A stretch of DNA of 12,818 nucleotides from Muribaculaceae bacterium (GCA_016287065.1 JAEEVB010000047.1:1-12818); one strand, 5' to 3'. Positions 1 to 6,932 are shown, counted from the stretch's first letter. Notes: generated by a model from the sequence alone, not told the origin. Made by a program: numbers and translations.

Positions 1-2
1 AT

Positions 3-43
3 AAAAAAACAACCGCCCTCCGGCAGGGGAGAGCGGTTGTTGT
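3..43 (-). terminator. Rho-independent terminator of the EF-G2-like gene
   Basis: An 8-bp stem (ACAACCGC at 9-16 with GCGGTTGT at 33-40) closes a GC-rich loop that can pair further. On the minus strand it is followed by seven U residues (A-run at 3-9). It lies about 20 bases past the stop codon of the minus-strand gene, as expected for an intrinsic terminator. Confidence 0.85.
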
Positions 44-64
44 ATAAGTGTGGAAGACGATAGA

Positions 65-2224
65 TTAATCCTCTTCTTGCTTGCTTTCTTCGTACTCCTT
101 GAGCAGTTTCTCCTGAACATCGCTGGGAACGAGCTCATAAGAAGCGAACTTCATGGTGAATGAAGCGCGGCCACCAGTGATAGAGCTGAGAGCAGTAGAG
201 TAGCTCGACATTTCTTTCAGAGGCACCTTGGCATTGATCTGCTGCATGCCGCTGGCTTCGTTCATACCCATGATGATGGCGCGACGACCCTGGAGGTCAC
301 TCATCACATCACCCATGCACTCGGCGGGCATAATGACTTCGACATCGTAGATAGGCTCAAGCACCTTGGGGTTAGCTTCGCGGAACGCCATGCTGAATGC
401 GTTACGAGCTGCCAGACGGAAGGAGATTTCATTACTATCCACGGGGTGCATCTTACCATCGTAGATACAAACGCGTACATCGCGAGCATAAGAACCGGTG
501 AGAGGACCTTGTTCCATGCGGTCCATCATACCCTTGACGATAGCGGGGATGAAGCGAGCGTCGATAGCACCACCAACGATACAGTTGTAGATGACGAGCT
601 TGCCGCCCCATTCCATAGTCATTTCCTGCTTGTCGCGTACGCTCATCTTGAATTCCTGATTGCCGAACTTGTAGGTGTCGGGATCGGGCATGCCTTCTTT
701 ATAAGGCTCAATGATCAGGTGCACTTCACCGAACTGGCCAGAACCACCAGACTGCTTCTTGTGACGATAGTCGGCGCGAGCAGCCTTTGTAATGGTTTCG
801 CGATAAGGAATCTTGGGCTCGAGGTAGTCGATCATCACCTTGTCGTTGTTCTCGATGCGCCACTTGAGGGTGCGCAGGTGGAATTCGCCCTGACCCGAAA
901 CGATGGTCTGCTTCAATTCCTTTGACTGCTCGATGAGCCATGTAGGATCTTCCTCGTGCATGCGGTTAAGCACTGCACCGAGTTTCTCAATCTCGCTCTC
1001 GTTCTGAGGCTTGATGGCACGCTGATACTTGGGAGCGGGATACTGGATGAAGTCGTAAACGTGTTCGCAATCTTTCTCGTTGAGGGTGTTGCCACGGCGA
1101 ACGTCTTTAAGCTTCACGGTAGCGCCAATGTCGCCAGCCTCGAACATGTCGACCTGAGTCTTGCCAAGGCCATAAACTGCGTTGAGCTGAGCAATGCGCT
1201 CCTTGGAACCGCGGTTCATATTGTTGAGGTCGGTACCAGCCTTGAGTGTACCTGACATCACCTTGAAGTAAGAAACCTCACCAATGTGGGGTTCAACGGT
1301 GGTCTTGAAGAAGAAGAGGCTGAGGGGGCCGTTGGGATCGATCTTCACCTCGTTGCCTTCGGTGTCTTTCACTGCGGGCATGTCGGTGGGGGCGGGAACA
1401 ATCTCGCTAAGGATTTCGAGCATACGGTCGACGCCGATGTTCTTCTCGCCGCTGCAGCACATCAAAGGAATGATGCTGCAGTCGATGAGGCCCTTGCGGA
1501 TACCGTCGATGGTCTCCTCGTCGTTGAGTTCCATCTCGTCGAGATACTTCATCATGAGTTCCTCGTCGTTCTCGGCAGCCATCTCGAAGAGGTTTGCCTT
1601 AAGTTCCTCGGCCTTGTCGGCGAGTTCGGCGGGGATGTCGCTGATGGTGGCCTTGCCGCTATCACCGCTATAAGTGAGCTGCTTCATGAGCAGGAGGTCG
1701 ATGATGCTGTTGAAGCCAGGACCGCTAGAAACTGGGAACTGGATGGGCACAACCTTGTTGCCAAACACTTCCTTGAGTTGAGTGAGCACGTTGTCGAAGT
1801 CGCTCTTCTCGGCCTCGAGCTTGTTCATGGCGAAGATGAGCGGTTTCTTGATGCGGTTCACAGTGCGATATTGGTTCTGAGTGCCAACTTCCACGCCATA
1901 CTGTGCGTCGATGAGCATCAGACCAGCGTCGGTGACGTTGAGGGCGGTAATAACGTTACCCACAAAGTCGTCACTGCCCGGGCAGTCGATGAAGTTGATT
2001 TTCTTGCCATTCTTCTCGGCGTAGAAGAGGGTAGAGAACACGGAGTAGCCGTATTCTTTCTCTACGGGGAAGTAGTCGCAAACTGTGTTACCGTTGTCGA
2101 TAGTGCCCTTGCGGTTAAGCATGCCGCACTCGAACATGATAGATTCGGCAAGAGAGGTTTTACCAGAGCCCTTGCCTCCTAAGAGAGAGACGTTTTTAAT
2201 CTCGTTGGTTTTGTAAGCCTTCAT
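65..2224 (-). CDS. fusA2: EF-G paralogue (EF-G2-like translation factor)
   Basis: This 719-aa protein has the full five-domain length of elongation factor G, the translocase that moves tRNA and mRNA through the ribosome. The P-loop is GGKGSGKTS (residues 16-24). The GTPase centre is not canonical: switch II reads DCPGSDDF (80-87), with Ser84 where translating EF-Gs have the catalytic His of DTPGH; switch I has EKEYGYSV rather than the usual ERGITI-type motif; and the guanine-specificity motif is NKLE (134-137) rather than NKxD. It therefore looks like a paralogue, not the housekeeping FusA usually found beside rpsG/rpsL. I recall that Bacteroides thetaiotaomicron has an EF-G2 (BT2167) reported to translocate without GTP hydrolysis, to be induced on carbon limitation by the regulator Cur, and to be needed for gut colonisation. 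Orthology is inferred from the altered motifs. It is a single-gene unit with its own promoter and terminator, divergent from hemW. Confidence 0.9.
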   Translation of the reverse strand: MKAYKTNEIKNVSLLGGKGSGKTSLAESIMFECGMLNRKGTIDNGNTVCDYFPVEKEYGYSVFSTLFYAEKNGKKINFIDCPGSDDFVGNVITALNVTDAGLMLIDAQYGVEVGTQNQYRTVNRIKKPLIFAMNKLEAEKSDFDNVLTQLKEVFGNKVVPIQFPVSSGPGFNSIIDLLLMKQLTYSGDSGKATISDIPAELADKAEELKANLFEMAAENDEELMMKYLDEMELNDEETIDGIRKGLIDCSIIPLMCCSGEKNIGVDRMLEILSEIVPAPTDMPAVKDTEGNEVKIDPNGPLSLFFFKTTVEPHIGEVSYFKVMSGTLKAGTDLNNMNRGSKERIAQLNAVYGLGKTQVDMFEAGDIGATVKLKDVRRGNTLNEKDCEHVYDFIQYPAPKYQRAIKPQNESEIEKLGAVLNRMHEEDPTWLIEQSKELKQTIVSGQGEFHLRTLKWRIENNDKVMIDYLEPKIPYRETITKAARADYRHKKQSGGSGQFGEVHLIIEPYKEGMPDPDTYKFGNQEFKMSVRDKQEMTMEWGGKLVIYNCIVGGAIDARFIPAIVKGMMDRMEQGPLTGSYARDVRVCIYDGKMHPVDSNEISFRLAARNAFSMAFREANPKVLEPIYDVEVIMPAECMGDVMSDLQGRRAIIMGMNEASGMQQINAKVPLKEMSSYSTALSSITGGRASFTMKFASYELVPSDVQEKLLKEYEESKQEED

Positions 2225-2267
2225 TTAATTAATGAAATTATTGATTATTTGATGTTTAGTTTAAAAT

Positions 2268-2282
2268 TTCCAATATTTGGAA
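2268..2282. promoter_or_regulatory. Inverted repeat in the fusA2 leader
   Basis: TTCCAA-TAT-TTGGAA is a perfect 6-bp inverted repeat with a 3-bp spacer. It lies about 27-41 nt downstream of the predicted transcription start and 44 bp from the start codon. It could be an operator half-site pair or a small RNA hairpin; the sequence alone cannot decide. Confidence 0.35.
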
Positions 2283-2316
2283 TCGGCGCGACACGGAGTC
2301 TTGCCAATTTAGCCCA

Positions 2317-2324
2317 CAAATTTA
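2317..2324 (-). promoter_or_regulatory. -7 promoter box for the EF-G2-like gene
   Basis: On the minus strand the bases read TAAATTTG, an exact match to the Bacteroidota -7 consensus TAnnTTTG. No good -33 TTG is seen about 20 bases upstream (TTT at best), which would suit a promoter that needs an activator. The predicted transcription start near 2309 gives a leader of about 85 nt. Confidence 0.5.
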
Positions 2325-2397
2325 CGGATAAAAGCCGAAAATATAAAGAAAAATGAAAAAAATGATTGACTATTTTCTAATTATCGTGTTGTTTTCC

Positions 2398-2405
2398 TAA
2401 TTTTG
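2398..2405 (+). promoter_or_regulatory. -7 promoter box for hemW
   Basis: TAATTTTG matches TAnnTTTG and ends 9 bp before the hemW ATG at 2415. Transcription would start about 2410-2412, leaving almost no 5' leader. A clear -33 TTG at normal spacing is not seen. Confidence 0.5.
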
Positions 2406-2414
2406 CCCTTGATT

Positions 2415-3548
2415 ATGGCAGGAATTTACGTACATATTCCCTTTTGCAAGCGCAAGTGCATCTATTGCGACTTCTATTCGCTGGCATGTGGCTCGGCGAT
2501 GATGGACCGTTATGTGTCGGCCGTGGTGAAAGAGGCTGGCTTGCGCAGTGGCGAATTGGTTGGCGAGGTGCGCACGCTCTATGTGGGCGGTGGCACTCCA
2601 TCGCTGCTTGAGAAACCTCAGTTTATTGGTTTGATTGATGGTTTAAGCCACGCTTTAGATTTGTCTAAATTACAAGAGTTTACCGTTGAGGTAAATCCTG
2701 ATGATGTGACCACTGATTTGATAGATGCTTACAAGGCTACAGGTGTGAACAGGGTGAGCATGGGTGTGCAGAGTTTTGATGACCAGGACCTGCGTTTCAT
2801 CAACCGACGACACACCGCACGGCAGGCGCTTGATGCAGTGAGGGTGATGCGACAAGGTGACATTCAGAACATCAGCATCGACCTGATTTACGGCATGCCT
2901 GGCCAGACGCTCGACAAATGGCGGCGAAATGTGGATATGGCAGCATCGCTAGGTGTGCAGCACATCTCGGCCTACTGCTTGAGTTATGAAGAGGGAACAC
3001 CTCTGTGGCGCATGCGTGAGCGCGGCGAGGTGAAGGAAGTGGAGGAAGAGTTGGCTGTGCGCATGTATGAGGTGCTTGTGGAACAGTTGCAACAGGCTGG
3101 TTATATGCACTACGAGATATCGAACTTTGCCTTGCCGGGTTTTGAATCGAAGCATAACTCGAGCTATTGGGACGGAACACCATATCTGGGGCTTGGTGCA
3201 GCGGCACACAGCTACGATGGAGGGGCGGTGCGTAGCTTTAATCCTGCTGATATGGAACGCTATATGGGCGGTCTTGAGGCTGGCGTGTTGCCATGTGAGC
3301 GCGAACAGTTGGGCCTCGCTGAGCAGTATGACGAAATGGTGATGCTTGCCTTGCGCACGAGCCGTGGACTGGATGTGGAGGAACTGGAGCGTCGTTTCGG
3401 GCATGCTGAAGTCGAATTGTTCAGGGCCAAGGCAGAACGGTTTCTCGAGAATGGCACTATGGAGCGAGAGGATAGCGTCTACAGGCTCGCTCGCAGCGGT
3501 GTGATGGTGAGCAATGACGTGATTTCGGAGCTGTTTGCCGACCCGTAA
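2415..3548 (+). CDS. hemW: Heme chaperone HemW (radical SAM, HemN-like)
   Basis: The 377-aa product is a HemN-like radical SAM protein. The 4Fe-4S motif is CxxxCxxC (Cys11, Cys15, Cys18), followed by DFYS. True oxygen-independent coproporphyrinogen III dehydrogenases (HemN) carry a further Cys two residues on, so this is the HemW subfamily, which binds heme and hands it to target proteins. GGGTPS (58-63) is the SAM-binding motif, and NRVSMGVQSF and the IYGMPGQT region are family hallmarks. The ATG at 2415 is preferred over the in-frame TTG at 2403, because the family N-terminus begins MAGIYVHIPF and the TTG lies inside the -7 promoter box. It is a monocistronic-looking gene, divergent from the EF-G2-like gene. 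Such genes are often annotated as coproporphyrinogen III oxidase, which the missing fourth Cys argues against. Confidence 0.92.
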   Translation: MAGIYVHIPFCKRKCIYCDFYSLACGSAMMDRYVSAVVKEAGLRSGELVGEVRTLYVGGGTPSLLEKPQFIGLIDGLSHALDLSKLQEFTVEVNPDDVTTDLIDAYKATGVNRVSMGVQSFDDQDLRFINRRHTARQALDAVRVMRQGDIQNISIDLIYGMPGQTLDKWRRNVDMAASLGVQHISAYCLSYEEGTPLWRMRERGEVKEVEEELAVRMYEVLVEQLQQAGYMHYEISNFALPGFESKHNSSYWDGTPYLGLGAAAHSYDGGAVRSFNPADMERYMGGLEAGVLPCEREQLGLAEQYDEMVMLALRTSRGLDVEELERRFGHAEVELFRAKAERFLENGTMEREDSVYRLARSGVMVSNDVISELFADP

Positions 3549-3614
3549 AGATTTGCCAGAAATCATGAGTAATACCGCTTTTATAAAAAAGTTTTGAGAA
3601 AATTGCGGGAAAAG

Positions 3615-3645
3615 TTGTGTATGTCGATAATAGTTAGTAATTTTG
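3615..3645 (+). promoter_or_regulatory. Promoter of the rpmB-rpmG-DUF4295 operon
   Basis: A -33 TTG (3615-3617) is followed after exactly 20 bases by TAATTTTG (3638-3645), a good Bacteroidota promoter. Transcription should start near 3651, so the rpmB start codon at 3927 has a leader of about 275 nt. Confidence 0.65.
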
Positions 3646-3650
3646 CGGTC

Positions 3651-3886
3651 GATTTCGAGACAGGAATCAACGAATTCCCCGTTAGTCCTGTTCTGTGATG
3701 TGATCGTTGAAACTTCGATGGCCCGCAGTGATGCAAGCGCGCCATAAAGCGTAGGACGATATGAAATAGCTGAAAATGAACGAAGCAGGCTGCTGCGATG
3801 ACACTTCTCACATCGTGGCACTTGTTGAGTGACTCGAAGCCGTAGAATATTGTACTTGCTACGAAGAAGTTGCCGTCTCGGAAATC
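3651..3886 (+). ncRNA. Structured 5' leader RNA of the rpmB operon
   Basis: The span from the predicted transcription start to the A-rich start region of rpmB holds no convincing gene but is rich in pairing. Its two ends pair: 3651-3661 (GATTTC-GAGAC) with 3875-3886 (GTCTC-G-GAAATC), 11 bp with one bulged G. Inside are local hairpins: CAGGA/TCCTG around AACG/CGTT (3661-3690); TGGCCCGC with GCGCGCCA, one mismatch (3719-3744); GCGATG with CATCGT (about 3794-3816); and CGTAG/CTACG (3841-3863). No U-run follows, so transcription should read through into rpmB. A multibranched leader before ribosomal-protein genes suggests autoregulation by a ribosomal protein, but I do not recognise a named RNA family. 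A separate small RNA processed from the leader is also possible. Confidence 0.55.
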
Positions 3887-3926
3887 AAAAATCAAACAAA
3901 GAAAAACAAATTTAATAATAAGTACT

Positions 3927-4178
3927 ATGTCAAAAGTTTGCGAAATCACTGGCAAGAAGGCGATCACCGGCAACAACGTATCGCACTCTAAAAGAAGAAC
4001 AAAACGTAAATTTAACGTGAACGTGCACAACCGCAAATTCTACTGGCCCGAACAGGACCAATGGATTCGCTTAACAGTATCGGCAGCTGGCCTGCGCATC
4101 ATCAACCGCATTGGTCTTGATGCAGCTCTGAAGAAAGCCGCCACCGAGGGTCATTTAACAGAAATCAAAGCACTCTAA
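3927..4178 (+). CDS. rpmB: 50S ribosomal protein bL28
   Basis: The 83-aa basic protein begins MSKVCEITGKKAITGNNVSH and contains the bL28 core SKRRTKRKFNVNV and an LRIINRIGLDAALKK-type helix. The length is normal for Bacteroidota bL28. The ATG at 3927 is chosen because the family N-terminus (CEITGK) starts there; the frame stays open upstream to 3870 but enters the structured leader. There is no Shine-Dalgarno sequence, and the upstream stretch is A-rich, as is usual in this phylum. It is the first gene of an operon with rpmG (17-nt gap) and the DUF4295-type gene. bL28 sits on the large subunit near the E-site side. Confidence 0.97.
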   Translation: MSKVCEITGKKAITGNNVSHSKRRTKRKFNVNVHNRKFYWPEQDQWIRLTVSAAGLRIINRIGLDAALKKAATEGHLTEIKAL

Positions 4179-4195
4179 AAAATTGAAGAAGAATT

Positions 4196-4384
4196 ATGGC
4201 AAAGAAAGCTAAAGGCGATCGCGTTCAAGTGATTCTTGAATGTACAGAACAGAAGGCAAGCGGTGTGCCCGGAATGTCGCGTTATATCACCACAAAGAAC
4301 CGCAAGAACACAACAGAGCGTTTGGAGTTGAAGAAATACAACCCCTATCTGAAAAAGTATACAATTCACAAAGAAATTAAATAA
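4196..4384 (+). CDS. rpmG: 50S ribosomal protein bL33
   Basis: The 62-aa protein (MAKKAKGDRVQVILECTEQ...) is bL33. It has the conserved TKNRKNTTERLELKKYNPYLKKY core (partial motif: NTTERLELKKYNP) and ends at HKEIK. It is the zinc-free type: a single Cys (Cys16) and no paired CxxC knuckles. It lies 17 nt after rpmB and 12 nt before the DUF4295-type gene, in one transcription unit. Confidence 0.96.
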   Translation: MAKKAKGDRVQVILECTEQKASGVPGMSRYITTKNRKNTTERLELKKYNPYLKKYTIHKEIK

Positions 4385-4396
4385 TATTTTTGAGCT

Positions 4397-4546
4397 ATGG
4401 CAAAAAAAGTAGTTGCAACCCTGCAGACAGGTGAAGGCCGTTCGTTCAGCAAAGTGATCAAGCTGGTTCGCTCGCCTAAGACCGGTGCTTACGTATTTGA
4501 AGAAAAGATCGTGCCTAACGATAAGGTACAGGAAGCTCTTAAATGA
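4397..4546 (+). CDS. DUF4295-family small protein, probable Bacteroidota ribosomal protein
   Basis: This 49-aa ORF (MAKKVVATLQTGEGRSFSKV ... DKVQEALK) starts 12 nt after rpmG and ends just before the operon terminator. Its size, basic N-terminal half, and position after rpmB-rpmG match the DUF4295 family found in that place across Bacteroidota. I recall, with moderate confidence, that a Bacteroidota-specific ribosomal protein named bL38 was described in the Flavobacterium johnsoniae ribosome structure, and that it may be this protein. The ribosomal role here is inferred from that and from the operon. The gene is easily missed because of its length. Confidence 0.88.
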   Translation: MAKKVVATLQTGEGRSFSKVIKLVRSPKTGAYVFEEKIVPNDKVQEALK

Positions 4547-4578
4547 TTCTTAAGCAGATTCATTGAAAATAACATACC

Positions 4579-4620
4579 AAGAGAGACTTGCGGCAAGATT
4601 GCCAGCGAGTCTCTCTTTTT
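4579..4620 (+). terminator. Terminator of the rpmB operon
   Basis: A 10-bp stem (AAGAGAGACT at 4579-4588 with AGTCTCTCTT at 4608-4617) has inner pairing (GGCA/TGCC) and is followed by a T-run. It is a strong intrinsic terminator 32 bp after the DUF4295-type stop codon. Confidence 0.93.
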
Positions 4621-4633
4621 TATGTCAATAGGG

Positions 4634-4664
4634 TTGCGTGGGCGGCGTAATTTCGCTACCTTTG
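4634..4664 (+). promoter_or_regulatory. Promoter of the exonuclease gene
   Basis: TTG (4634-4636), a 20-base spacer and TACCTTTG (4657-4664) match the Bacteroidota -33/-7 consensus and use the same spacing as the rpmB promoter. Transcription should start near 4671, about 40 nt before the ATG at 4713. Confidence 0.7.
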
Positions 4665-4712
4665 CAATGCCCAAGCCGATGAGTACCGATTTGGTATAAT
4701 AAACCCGTTGGT

Positions 4713-5369
4713 ATGGCTCACGGAGACGATAGAAGAAAGATGTACACACTGCGCATTGACAAGGAGAAGATACATGAGATGGAACTGGTGCACTACGATG
4801 GTCCCATCTATGTGATTGACGCGCTGAGCCAAGTAAGGCCAGCGGTGTCGGTGCTGCGGCGTTATCCGGTGGTGGGATTTGACACCGAGACACGCCCATC
4901 GTTCAAGAAGGGCGTGACGCACAAGATGGCACTCATGCAGATTGCAACGCCTGAAGAGTGCTTCCTGTTCAGGGTGAACCGCATTGGCATACCCGAGGTG
5001 CTTGCCGATTATCTTGCCGACCCGCAATGCCTCAAAGTGGGGCTGTCGCTACGTGACGACTTTGCCAAGCTTCACACGGTGACTGGTGTGGAGCCCGAGG
5101 GATTCATTGACCTGCAGGAGTTTGTGCGCGACTACCAGATAGGCGAAGCGAGCCTGCAGAAGATCTTTGCCATCTTGTTTAACAAGAAGATAAGCAAGGG
5201 TCAGCAGCTCACCAACTGGGAAATTGACCGTCTCTCGGAATCGCAGCAACAGTATGCAGCGATAGATGCGTGGGCCTGTGGCAAGATTTACAAGTATTTA
5301 ATGAGCGGTGCATTCAATCCCGAAGAATCACCCTATAAACAGGAGATGGAAGAAGATGAAAAAGCTTAA
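4713..5369 (+). CDS. DnaQ-like 3'-5' exonuclease (RNase D/WRN type)
   Basis: The 218-aa protein is a single DEDDy exonuclease domain. Exo I is GFDTETRPSF (Asp57, Glu59), Exo II is in GLSLRDDFAKL (Asp115/116), and Exo III is YAAID (Tyr181, Asp185), so all the metal-binding acidic residues and the DEDDy Tyr are present. It lacks the HRDC domain of full RNase D and the helicase of WRN. It resembles the stand-alone 3'-5' exonucleases common in Bacteroidales; whether the substrate is RNA or DNA is not evident. The start is uncertain: ATG at 4740 (MYTLRIDKEKI) fits family N-termini about as well. It overlaps the next gene by 14 nt, suggesting translational coupling. Confidence 0.9.
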   Translation: MAHGDDRRKMYTLRIDKEKIHEMELVHYDGPIYVIDALSQVRPAVSVLRRYPVVGFDTETRPSFKKGVTHKMALMQIATPEECFLFRVNRIGIPEVLADYLADPQCLKVGLSLRDDFAKLHTVTGVEPEGFIDLQEFVRDYQIGEASLQKIFAILFNKKISKGQQLTNWEIDRLSESQQQYAAIDAWACGKIYKYLMSGAFNPEESPYKQEMEEDEKA

Positions 5370-5616
5370 ACGACACGTTGTGATACCCTTGTTGATGTTG
5401 GTTTATCTGGCTGTTATGGCCTATCTTTCGCGTCAACGGCTTGCCGATGGTGAGTATCTCTACTACTTTGGTGTGATTGGCATCAGTCTCGGCATCATTG
5501 TGCTGCTCTACTTTGTGCTGAAGAAGAAGGAGCGTCTGCGCCAGGAACGCGAGGAGAGCCAGTATGGCAGGTATGAAGATGAAGAAGAAAAGACTGAAGA
5601 TAAAAAAGCGGATTGA
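5356..5616 (+). CDS. Small two-helix membrane protein, function unknown
   Basis: This 86-aa protein begins MKKLKRHVVIPLL and has two predicted membrane helices, about residues 8-24 and 36-55, joined by a short polar loop. A highly charged tail (KKKERLRQEREE..., then acidic EDEEEKTEDKKAD) follows; the positive-inside rule puts both ends in the cytoplasm. I do not recognise a named family. The ATG at 5356 lies inside the exonuclease gene (14-nt overlap), so the two are co-transcribed and perhaps coupled. The upstream in-frame ATG at 5308 would add a non-hydrophobic extension buried in the exonuclease gene and is less likely. The last codons (KKAD and stop) form part of the terminator hairpin. 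Confidence 0.8.
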   Translation: MKKLKRHVVIPLLMLVYLAVMAYLSRQRLADGEYLYYFGVIGISLGIIVLLYFVLKKKERLRQEREESQYGRYEDEEEKTEDKKAD

Positions 5617-5629
5617 CTCCGCTTTTTTT
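5602..5629. terminator. Bidirectional terminator between convergent genes
   Basis: AAAAAAGCGGA (5602-5612) pairs with TCCGCTTTTTT (5618-5628) over an 11-bp stem with a 5-base loop, with T-runs in both directions. It overlaps the last codons of the membrane-protein gene and reaches the rimO stop codon, so it can end both transcripts. Confidence 0.9.
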
Positions 5630-6923
5630 ATTTGACTGTGCCATAGAGCTCGAAGGGCATGGCTTCGGAGATGGTCACGTTGTAGAATTCACCAGTCTTC
5701 AGCGGTTTGTCTTTACTGATGAGTACCTCGGGGTCGACTTCAGGCGAATCCCACTCGGTGCGGCCCACGTAGTAGTCGTCTTCTTCTCGGTCGATAATGA
5801 CGCGAAGCGTTTTCCCAACCTTTTGTTGCTGGATGTCCATGGAGATATCTTCTTGGAGTTCCATGAGTTGCTGCAGTCGTTGCTGCTTGACGGTATTGGG
5901 AATGTCGTCGGTCAGATGCTTGGCGGCATAGGTTCCCTCTTCCTGGCTATAGGCAAATGCGCCCATGCGCTCGAAGCGTGCCTGACGCACGAAGTCGAGA
6001 AGCTCCTGAAATTCTTTGTCGCCCTCGCCGGGGAAGCCCACCATGAGGGTTGTGCGCAGGTGCAGCCCGGGCACTTCACGGCGCAGGCGGTCGATGAGTT
6101 CCAACGTTTCGGCCTTGGTGATGTGTCGCTGCATGTTGGTGAGCACGTTATCGCTGATGTGCTGGAGCGCAATGTCGAGGTAGCTGCAAACGTTGGGATG
6201 CTGTGCCATGACGGGCAAGATGTCGTAAGGGAACTCGGTGGGGTAGGCGTAGTGGAGTCTAATCCAGTCAACGCCGGGGATGGCAGCCATTTGCTCAATG
6301 AGTTCGGGCAAGGCGAGGCGGCCATAGAGGTCTTTGCCGTAGGACGAGAGATCTTGGGCAATGACGTTGAATTCCTTTACGCCCTTGGCAACGAGATGCT
6401 TCACTTCCTTGAGCAGCTGCGGAATGGGCACCGATGTGTGTCGGCCAGTAATGAGAGGTATTGCGCAGAAGGCGCAGAAGCGGTTGCAACCCTCTGAGAT
6501 TTTCAGGTAGGTGTAGTGTGGAGGCGTGCTGAGGAAGCGCTCGTGCTCGAGTTCCTGTCGGTAGGTTTTGCCGAGGTCGGTGAGCAGCTGGCTCCAGTTG
6601 AACTTGCCGTAGAACTTGTCGACTTCGGGCAGTTCGTCGATGAGTTGTGCCATGAATCGCTCGGCCAGGCATCCCATCACATAGAGCCGCTTGATGCGTC
6701 GTTGGCGCTTGGCCTCACCAAGTTGCAGGATGGTATTGATTGACTCTTCCTGAGCATCGCTGATGAAGCCGCAAGTGTTGACCACGACGATGTCGGCATC
6801 GACCACATCGGGGTTGTGGGCCACGGTGTAGCCATTGGCTTGCAGTTGGCGTATAAGGCGCTCGGAGTCGACGAGATTCTTGGAGCAACCCAGTGAGATG
6901 ATGTGGATGGTGTTGCGTTTCAT
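5628..6923 (-). CDS. rimO: Ribosomal protein S12 methylthiotransferase RimO
   Basis: The 431-aa protein has the three-domain layout of methylthiotransferases. The N-terminal domain has three cluster cysteines (Cys13 in LGCSKNLVDSE, Cys51 in NTCGFI, Cys85 in MGCLAER). The radical SAM core has CxxxCxxC (Cys146, Cys150, Cys153). A C-terminal TRAM domain covers roughly the last 65 residues. The SLGCSKNLVDSE and SEGCNRFCAFCAIP motifs point to RimO rather than MiaB. RimO adds a methylthio group to the conserved Asp of ribosomal protein S12, using two 4Fe-4S clusters and SAM. The start at 6923 lies 9 nt after the ftsY stop, so the pair is one operon on the minus strand. Confidence 0.95.
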   Translation of the reverse strand: MKRNTIHIISLGCSKNLVDSERLIRQLQANGYTVAHNPDVVDADIVVVNTCGFISDAQEESINTILQLGEAKRQRRIKRLYVMGCLAERFMAQLIDELPEVDKFYGKFNWSQLLTDLGKTYRQELEHERFLSTPPHYTYLKISEGCNRFCAFCAIPLITGRHTSVPIPQLLKEVKHLVAKGVKEFNVIAQDLSSYGKDLYGRLALPELIEQMAAIPGVDWIRLHYAYPTEFPYDILPVMAQHPNVCSYLDIALQHISDNVLTNMQRHITKAETLELIDRLRREVPGLHLRTTLMVGFPGEGDKEFQELLDFVRQARFERMGAFAYSQEEGTYAAKHLTDDIPNTVKQQRLQQLMELQEDISMDIQQQKVGKTLRVIIDREEDDYYVGRTEWDSPEVDPEVLISKDKPLKTGEFYNVTISEAMPFELYGTVK

Positions 6924-6932
6924 CCGGCAGAA

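Noticed and set aside
446..2182. Long plus-strand ORFs opposite the EF-G2-like gene (446-925, 1286-2182)
   Set aside because: They are antisense to a clear full-length gene, their translations have no recognisable motifs, and they arise from codon bias of the real frame.
65..2224. Tetracycline-resistance ribosomal protection protein (TetQ type)
   Set aside because: At 719 aa it is longer than the roughly 640-aa Tet proteins, and its G-motifs match the EF-G2 pattern rather than TetQ.
3568..3608. hemW terminator (CCGCTTTT with AAAA-tt-GCGG)
   Set aside because: The stem is broken by a bulge, its loop is long, and no T-run follows.
3776..3832. 18-codon ORF (MNEAGCCDDTSHIVALVE) in the rpmB leader as a leader peptide
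   Set aside because: It overlaps predicted hairpins, has no start context, and shows no run of regulatory codons; the region is better explained as structured RNA.
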